Shown: positions 7,091-11,155 of the stretch, piece after piece | How the letters are laid out: each line of letters opens with the position of its first letter | Numbering within the stretch: position 1 is the first letter of the stretch | Origin: Caldilinea sp. | GTDB taxonomy: Bacteria; Chloroflexota; Anaerolineae; Caldilineales; Caldilineaceae | Length of the DNA: 11,155 nucleotides | Direction of reading: 5' to 3' | Assembly: GCA_026389955.1 (NCBI GenBank) | Contig: JAPLGY010000396.1 | Location: forward strand, 1 to 11,155 | Translations under genes and position numbers: made by a program | The notes under the pieces: generated by a model | The model's input: only the letters and a program-made list of their open reading frames with translations | What the model was told of the DNA's origin: nothing | Databases searched by the model: none

Positions 7091-8330
7091 CCTTTTGGTT
7101 GTCGGGGCTGGGCTGACCGGGTTGGCCGCCGCCCTGCGGGCAAGCGAGCTGGGGTTGAAGGTCAAAGTGATCGCCAAAGGGCATGGTGCCCTGTACTGGA
7201 GCAGTGGTTCGATCGACGTGCTGGGCTACGTCGACAGCACCCAGCCGGCGGTCGAGCGTCCTTGGGAGCGGATCGCCGACCTGGGGGCCGAGCACCCGTA
7301 CCGGCGGTTGGGGGCCGAGCGGGTGCGCCGGGCAGTGGAATGGTTTGCCGGGCAGGAAGGTGTGCGGTCGCTGGGCTATGCGGGCAACGCGGCGCACAAC
7401 CAGCTGCTGCCGACCCCGGCGGGGGCCTGGCGCCCGACCTATCTGGCACCGGCCGGGCAGCGGGCTGGGGAGCGGGCCGATCTGCGTCCGCTGGTGGTGG
7501 TCGGCCTGCAGGGGATGCGGGATTTCTACCCTCACCTGATCGCCCGCAACCTGCAGCTGCAAGGCCAGACGGTGCGGGCTGTGCAGATTCCGTGGAGCGT
7601 GGTCAGCGAGCAGCGCGACCGCAACACGGCCCAACTGGCCGAGTGTCTCGACGACCCCCAGACCCAACAGCGGCTGGCCGGCGCGCTCCAGCTGGTGGTC
7701 CAGCCCGGCGAGCGGGTCGGTTTGCCGGCGATTTTGGGCCGACATGCCCACCCGGCGGTGCTGGCGCTGCTGGGCGAGCAGTTGGGGAGCCCGGTCTTCG
7801 AGATTCCCACCCTGCCGCCCAACGTGCCCGGCATTCGGCTGGCGGCTGTGCTGCGCCAGCAGCTGCAGCAGCGCGGGGTGCGGGTCGAGATCGGGATGGA
7901 AGGGGTCGGCTTTCGGGCGCAGGCAGGGGAAATTCAGTGGGTGGAAAGTGCGACCAGCGCCCGTCCGTTGGTGCACCGGGCGCGGGCTTTTTTGCTGGCC
8001 ACCGGCGGGGTATTGGGGGGCGGTTTCGACAGCGACCACACGGGCCGTTTTTGGGAAACCCTCTTCGACCTGCCCCTGACCGTGCCCCAGGAGCGCCAGC
8101 ATTGGTTTCGCCCCCACTTTTTGGACCCGCGCGGCCAGCCGGCCCTGCACGGGGGGGTGGCGGTCGACGTGCACGGGCAGCCGGTCGACGCACAGGGGCG
8201 GGTGGTGTACACCAACCTCTGGGCTGCCGGCAGCGTGCTGGCGGGCACCGACCCGGTGTTGGAACGCAGCATGGAGGGGGTGGCGCTGGCCAGCGCAGTG
8301 GCCGCAGCGGAGCGGATCGCTGGGTTGTAG
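7083..8330 (+). CDS. glpB: Anaerobic-type glycerol-3-phosphate dehydrogenase subunit B
   Basis: GlpB is the flavin-binding partner of GlpA in the soluble GlpAB dimer, which the membrane Fe-S protein GlpC anchors in E. coli. The 415-aa product (E. coli 419) opens with LLVVGAGLTGLAAALRASE (4-22, dinucleotide-binding Rossmann motif) and KGHGALYWSSGSIDVLGY, the characteristic GlpB segment. It ends with a GlpB-like flavin-site region, NLWAAGSVLAGTDPV followed by GVALASAVAAAERI. It overlaps glpA by 8 nt, and GGAGAGG (7071-7077) lies within the end of glpA just upstream of the ATG. The next gene in a canonical operon would be glpC; instead a convergent cellulase gene stops 16 nt away. Confidence 0.92.
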   Translation: MVDLLVVGAGLTGLAAALRASELGLKVKVIAKGHGALYWSSGSIDVLGYVDSTQPAVERPWERIADLGAEHPYRRLGAERVRRAVEWFAGQEGVRSLGYAGNAAHNQLLPTPAGAWRPTYLAPAGQRAGERADLRPLVVVGLQGMRDFYPHLIARNLQLQGQTVRAVQIPWSVVSEQRDRNTAQLAECLDDPQTQQRLAGALQLVVQPGERVGLPAILGRHAHPAVLALLGEQLGSPVFEIPTLPPNVPGIRLAAVLRQQLQQRGVRVEIGMEGVGFRAQAGEIQWVESATSARPLVHRARAFLLATGGVLGGGFDSDHTGRFWETLFDLPLTVPQERQHWFRPHFLDPRGQPALHGGVAVDVHGQPVDAQGRVVYTNLWAAGSVLAGTDPVLERSMEGVALASAVAAAERIAGL

Positions 8331-8346
8331 GCGGCAGGAACTCAGC

Positions 8347-11034
8347 TTAGAACCCTCGCGTGAAAAGAGAATCTTCTTCACGCATGGCTTGGTTCAAATA
8401 TGTGCTCACCCAGACCAGCGGCGCATTCCAGTTGATCGCCACTTCATTGGTGGACCAGCTGCCCGTTAAGTCTACATAACGACGAGACGGTCCTGCATCG
8501 AAATTCAATCTTTCCAGTGCCGTTGGGTCGCTTGGCGCAGCGTTAGGTCCACCGGCAACAACACCGGGCGGCGGGGAACCCGCACCTGCATCGTTGGCCC
8601 AAGCTCGGTGATGGGGATGCGCCATAGCATTCTGTCCGTAGCCAGAGATATAGCTGAATGCCAGCGGGTTGTGACCCAACAGATAGTCCATGCTGCGGGT
8701 CATTCCGTACAGATAGCGTTTGTCTCCTGTGCTGTCGGAGGCGTACCCCAGAACAATTGCGTTGTTCAGGATGTCGCTGTTTGAACCCCATTCATACGTC
8801 GTGATTGAAACACCGTAGCCTTCGGCGGCGATAGTGGCGAGATACGCGTCGGCGGTCAGCACGATTTGTTCAAGCAGGGGTTTGACTTCCGGTATTTCAA
8901 CAGCATGCAGCACCAGCGACAGCGCGCCAAGTGTGGCGGTATTGTCCCAACGCATTGCCCGAAAGCGTCCCAAACCGGCAAAATTGGTGAGATACGGCGT
9001 CGTCTGCATATTTTCCAAATAGTGCGTGTCGCCCGTTGTGATGTACAACTCTGCCGCTGCCCAGAACAGTTCATCCTGAAGATTGGAATCGCCATACGTG
9101 CCACCGCCGTTTGCGTTGACCGCGTACAGCACTGGATTCATTTGAGCGGCTAAAAATGCTGTTGTTGCGGCATCCAGACAGCGATCTGCAAACACCTCGT
9201 CAATGCCGCGCCAGACGCGCGAACATTGTGCCGCAGTTGCGGCGAGGTTATACGTTGCTGCAGTTGACGGTGGAAAGACAAAGCGCAGCGTGTTATCCAA
9301 TTCGACTGGGGGCAGCAGCGGTATCACATCCCATTCGAGACTGTGCAGCTTGTGATGTACCATCCCTTCTAGCGGCTCTCCGGCAGGAACTTGCATAGAC
9401 AACAGCCATTCCATTTCCCACCGGGCTTCATCAAGCAAGTCGGACACACCATTGCCGCTTTCGGGGATGTTGAGACTTGCATCTGGGAAAGATTCCGGCA
9501 GGCGCTCGTACAAGTTCAGCAGTGTCCACAAACTGATGCCCCCGTTAACAACATACTTGCCATAGTCTCCGGCATCATACCAACCACCCGCTGCATCTAA
9601 CGTGTAATCACACCCGTCCCAAACATTCCCATCCATATCTGTTCCGGCAAAGCAGGTGATGCCATCATCGGTGATATGTCCGGCAGAACGCGCATGTGCT
9701 CCTGCATACTGCGAAAGCAGTTTGATTCCGCTCCGATTGAGGTAGAAATAGCGCAGCGCATCCACAGAAAGTGTGTTGTAGAGGTCGGTCCCGATAGTGA
9801 ACGGTGCGCTCACCCTGTCAAAAATTATCATGCGATACGTGCCGGCTGTGTTGAAAGCGGAAAAGTCTGCAATTTGCAGCGTATCGCCCGATGCCGTATC
9901 TTCCACCGGTCTGCCCGTCGAACCTGCATACACCATTTTGCCAGTCTTGTCATCTACCAATACCCATCCCGTGCGGAATGTGCCGCGATTGGCAAGCGCA
10001 GCGATATGCGGTGCGCCGGGGAAATAGCCGACTTGGTTGATGCTGACATTTTGAACAGGCGGCGGAGCTTCGTTGGCGACCGCGCGTTCCGGTGCGCCGG
10101 GAACCGCCGTGTTCCCGACCTCATAGAACATCCCGAACCCGAACAAGCTCGGATTTAGATGGCTTTGATCGTTGGTGTCGGCATTCGACCAGATCAGCTT
10201 GACATCCCGATCACCGCCAGACGACCCGTTTGCGTGAGCTTGGAAACCGATCACGCTTCCTTGCTCCACCGCCACACCGTCGGGGATCGGTACAGCCGCT
10301 TCAAAGCCCCAACCATCGGCGGTACGGAAAACATAAGCAGAAACGTGCGCTTGACTCGCATTCACGCCAGTCATGACCAGCGCAGTCGGATCCGGATTGC
10401 CGATATTGCCGGGATTGATATTGATCTGGAACACATTGTCCCCGTAGCCAGTGCGTGCGAGGTCACCAGAGAAATTGAAGTAGAACTCCAGCGAATCTTC
10501 GTTCCAGAAGTCCTGCCCGTGTTCACCTGTGACGATCGTCGCATCTGGCATGACCATATACAGGTAGACGTTTTCCCCATCTGATGCCAACGAGAACTGA
10601 ACAGACCCATTTTCTGCTGGATCAAGGGAAGTCATCGTGCCTTTTGTCACCACCTCAAAGGGGATGCCATTCCAGTCACTCAGGCTGCCATCCACCGTGA
10701 TCGACACGGGGTACGGAATATACGCGACTTCGCCGGGAATACAGGCAAGAACATCGTCTGCGTGGATAGTCTCGCTTTCGGCAGACGGCAGTGCGACGAC
10801 TGGCACGGCGGTGGGCGCGCACTCTACCGCAAGCTCAAGCCACATCGCAGAATCTGACACATCTGCATCACTCAATCTGTAATTGTAGGGAAACAGCGGC
10901 GCGGTGTAGCCTTCAACCGGCAGTTGTTCGATCATTGACAGCGTTGGGTCTTGATAGGGCAGCGTCTCCGTGCGAACGGTCATGCCAACCTCTAACAGCA
11001 CGAGAATCATCAGCGAAACCAACCGATCTTTCAT
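8347..11034 (-). CDS. Secreted-type glycoside hydrolase family 9 (endoglucanase/cellulase) with CBM9-like and CelD_N domains
   Basis: This is probably an extracellular enzyme cutting beta-1,4-glucan (cellulose or related) with inversion. It is 895 aa from the ATG at 11034; a TTG at 11052 would add six residues, and neither start has a clear Shine-Dalgarno. The N-terminus MKDRLVSLMILVLL is a short hydrophobic export-like segment without an obvious cleavage site. Residues about 22-102 are unassigned. About 103-300 resembles a CBM9-like sugar-binding domain (SITVDGSLSDW, FWNEDSLEFYFNF). After a Pro/Ala linker, about 328-415 is a CelD_N Ig-like domain (SINQVGYFPG). The GH9 catalytic domain then shows GGWYDAGDYGKY with Asp487 and Asp490 (base/nucleophilic water), HPHHR (806-810) and STNEVAINWNAP with the probable acid Glu864. 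GC is clearly lower than in the left-hand genes, which suggests a different origin. No other polysaccharide genes are adjacent in the window. Confidence 0.93.
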   Translation of the reverse strand: MKDRLVSLMILVLLEVGMTVRTETLPYQDPTLSMIEQLPVEGYTAPLFPYNYRLSDADVSDSAMWLELAVECAPTAVPVVALPSAESETIHADDVLACIPGEVAYIPYPVSITVDGSLSDWNGIPFEVVTKGTMTSLDPAENGSVQFSLASDGENVYLYMVMPDATIVTGEHGQDFWNEDSLEFYFNFSGDLARTGYGDNVFQININPGNIGNPDPTALVMTGVNASQAHVSAYVFRTADGWGFEAAVPIPDGVAVEQGSVIGFQAHANGSSGGDRDVKLIWSNADTNDQSHLNPSLFGFGMFYEVGNTAVPGAPERAVANEAPPPVQNVSINQVGYFPGAPHIAALANRGTFRTGWVLVDDKTGKMVYAGSTGRPVEDTASGDTLQIADFSAFNTAGTYRMIIFDRVSAPFTIGTDLYNTLSVDALRYFYLNRSGIKLLSQYAGAHARSAGHITDDGITCFAGTDMDGNVWDGCDYTLDAAGGWYDAGDYGKYVVNGGISLWTLLNLYERLPESFPDASLNIPESGNGVSDLLDEARWEMEWLLSMQVPAGEPLEGMVHHKLHSLEWDVIPLLPPVELDNTLRFVFPPSTAATYNLAATAAQCSRVWRGIDEVFADRCLDAATTAFLAAQMNPVLYAVNANGGGTYGDSNLQDELFWAAAELYITTGDTHYLENMQTTPYLTNFAGLGRFRAMRWDNTATLGALSLVLHAVEIPEVKPLLEQIVLTADAYLATIAAEGYGVSITTYEWGSNSDILNNAIVLGYASDSTGDKRYLYGMTRSMDYLLGHNPLAFSYISGYGQNAMAHPHHRAWANDAGAGSPPPGVVAGGPNAAPSDPTALERLNFDAGPSRRYVDLTGSWSTNEVAINWNAPLVWVSTYLNQAMREEDSLFTRGF
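8358..8383. terminator. Hairpin at the convergent glpB / GH9 boundary
   Basis: GCGTGAA (8358-8364) plus AAGA (8365-8368), then a GAA loop (8369-8371), then TCTT and, after one bulged C, TTCACGC (8377-8383) form an 11-bp stem. It lies 28 nt past the glpB stop and within the last codons of the GH9 gene. It lacks a T-tract on either strand, so it is not a classical intrinsic terminator. It could still stabilise or block transcripts from both sides. Confidence 0.3.
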
Positions 11035-11104
11035 GAAATCATGCCATTTCAAAATCAGATTTCAGCACAGCCCATAGCCCATTCGGAACAGCGGTTGCTC
11101 ATTT

Positions 11105-11132
11105 ACTTTAGTTTCTGGTAAAAGTTGCACAA
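11105..11132 (-). promoter_or_regulatory. Weak candidate promoter upstream of the GH9 gene
   Basis: On the minus strand TTGTGC (11132-11127) and TAAAGT (11110-11105) are 16 nt apart in the AT-rich leader of the GH9 gene, leaving a leader of about 65-70 nt. Both boxes are only partial matches. This is the best pair found in 11035-11155, where no other gene is seen. Confidence 0.2.
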
Positions 11133-11155
11133 CAGCAAAAAGAAAATGACAAACG

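Noticed and set aside
6993..8381. Minus-strand open frame of 462 aa opposite glpB
   Set aside because: It overlaps glpB entirely, lacks any motif, and extends into the last codons of the GH9 gene in another frame.
11069..11082. Tandem 7-bp repeat AGCCCAT x2 upstream of the GH9 gene
   Set aside because: Two short copies are too little to call a repeat element or operator.
1..11155. tRNA, rRNA, CRISPR array, insertion sequence or prophage
   Set aside because: Reading both strands by eye showed no cloverleaf, regular spaced repeats, transposase motifs or terminal inverted repeats.

Overview
The window is a gene-dense bacterial segment. About three quarters of it (positions 1 to about 8335) is GC-rich; two 60-base lines counted by hand gave 68% and 75% GC. 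The last quarter is clearly lower (53-57% in three hand-counted lines, and about 30% in the final 40 bases). Gene content and protein style (a short RdgB, an RPPK with an unusual PRPP loop, PTS-type DhaK/DhaL beside GlpK-GlpA-GlpB, and a large CBM9-like/GH9 cellulase) suggest a high-GC member of the Chloroflexota (Caldilinea/Anaerolineae-like). This placement is an inference from style, not a proven assignment.

Left part, minus strand (1-1283): prs (ribose-phosphate pyrophosphokinase) is followed 9 nt downstream by a bactofilin-like ORF that runs off the left edge. Its last ~24 visible residues match the DNA topoisomerase IV/gyrase A subunit instead of a bactofilin. This is either an assembly or recombination chimera or a true fusion, and it is the oddest object in the window.

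Divergent intergenic region (1284-1465): it carries a perfect TATAAT on the minus strand for prs. A plausible promoter for the rightward operon overlaps it.

Central operon, plus strand (1466-8330): rdgB (XTP/dITP pyrophosphatase), dhaK, dhaL, glpK, glpA and glpB. Spacing is tight: ATGA overlap, 36-nt gap, 13-nt overlap, 44-nt gap, 8-nt overlap. The carbon logic is convergence on dihydroxyacetone phosphate (DHAP). GlpK makes sn-glycerol 3-phosphate, GlpAB oxidises it to DHAP, and DhaK/DhaL phosphorylate dihydroxyacetone to DHAP. Two expected partners are absent from the window: DhaM (phosphoryl donor protein for DhaL) and GlpC (Fe-S membrane anchor of GlpAB). No transporter, glycerol dehydrogenase or GlpR/DhaR-type regulator is visible.

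Right part, minus strand (8347-11034): one large secreted-type glycoside hydrolase family 9 enzyme with a CBM9-like domain and a CelD_N Ig-like domain. It is convergent to glpB with only 16 nt between the stop codons. The drop in GC at exactly this boundary, where glpC would be expected, suggests acquisition of the cellulase or a join between different DNAs. The last 121 bases are its AT-rich upstream region. No tRNA, rRNA, CRISPR array, transposase or other mobile element was seen.
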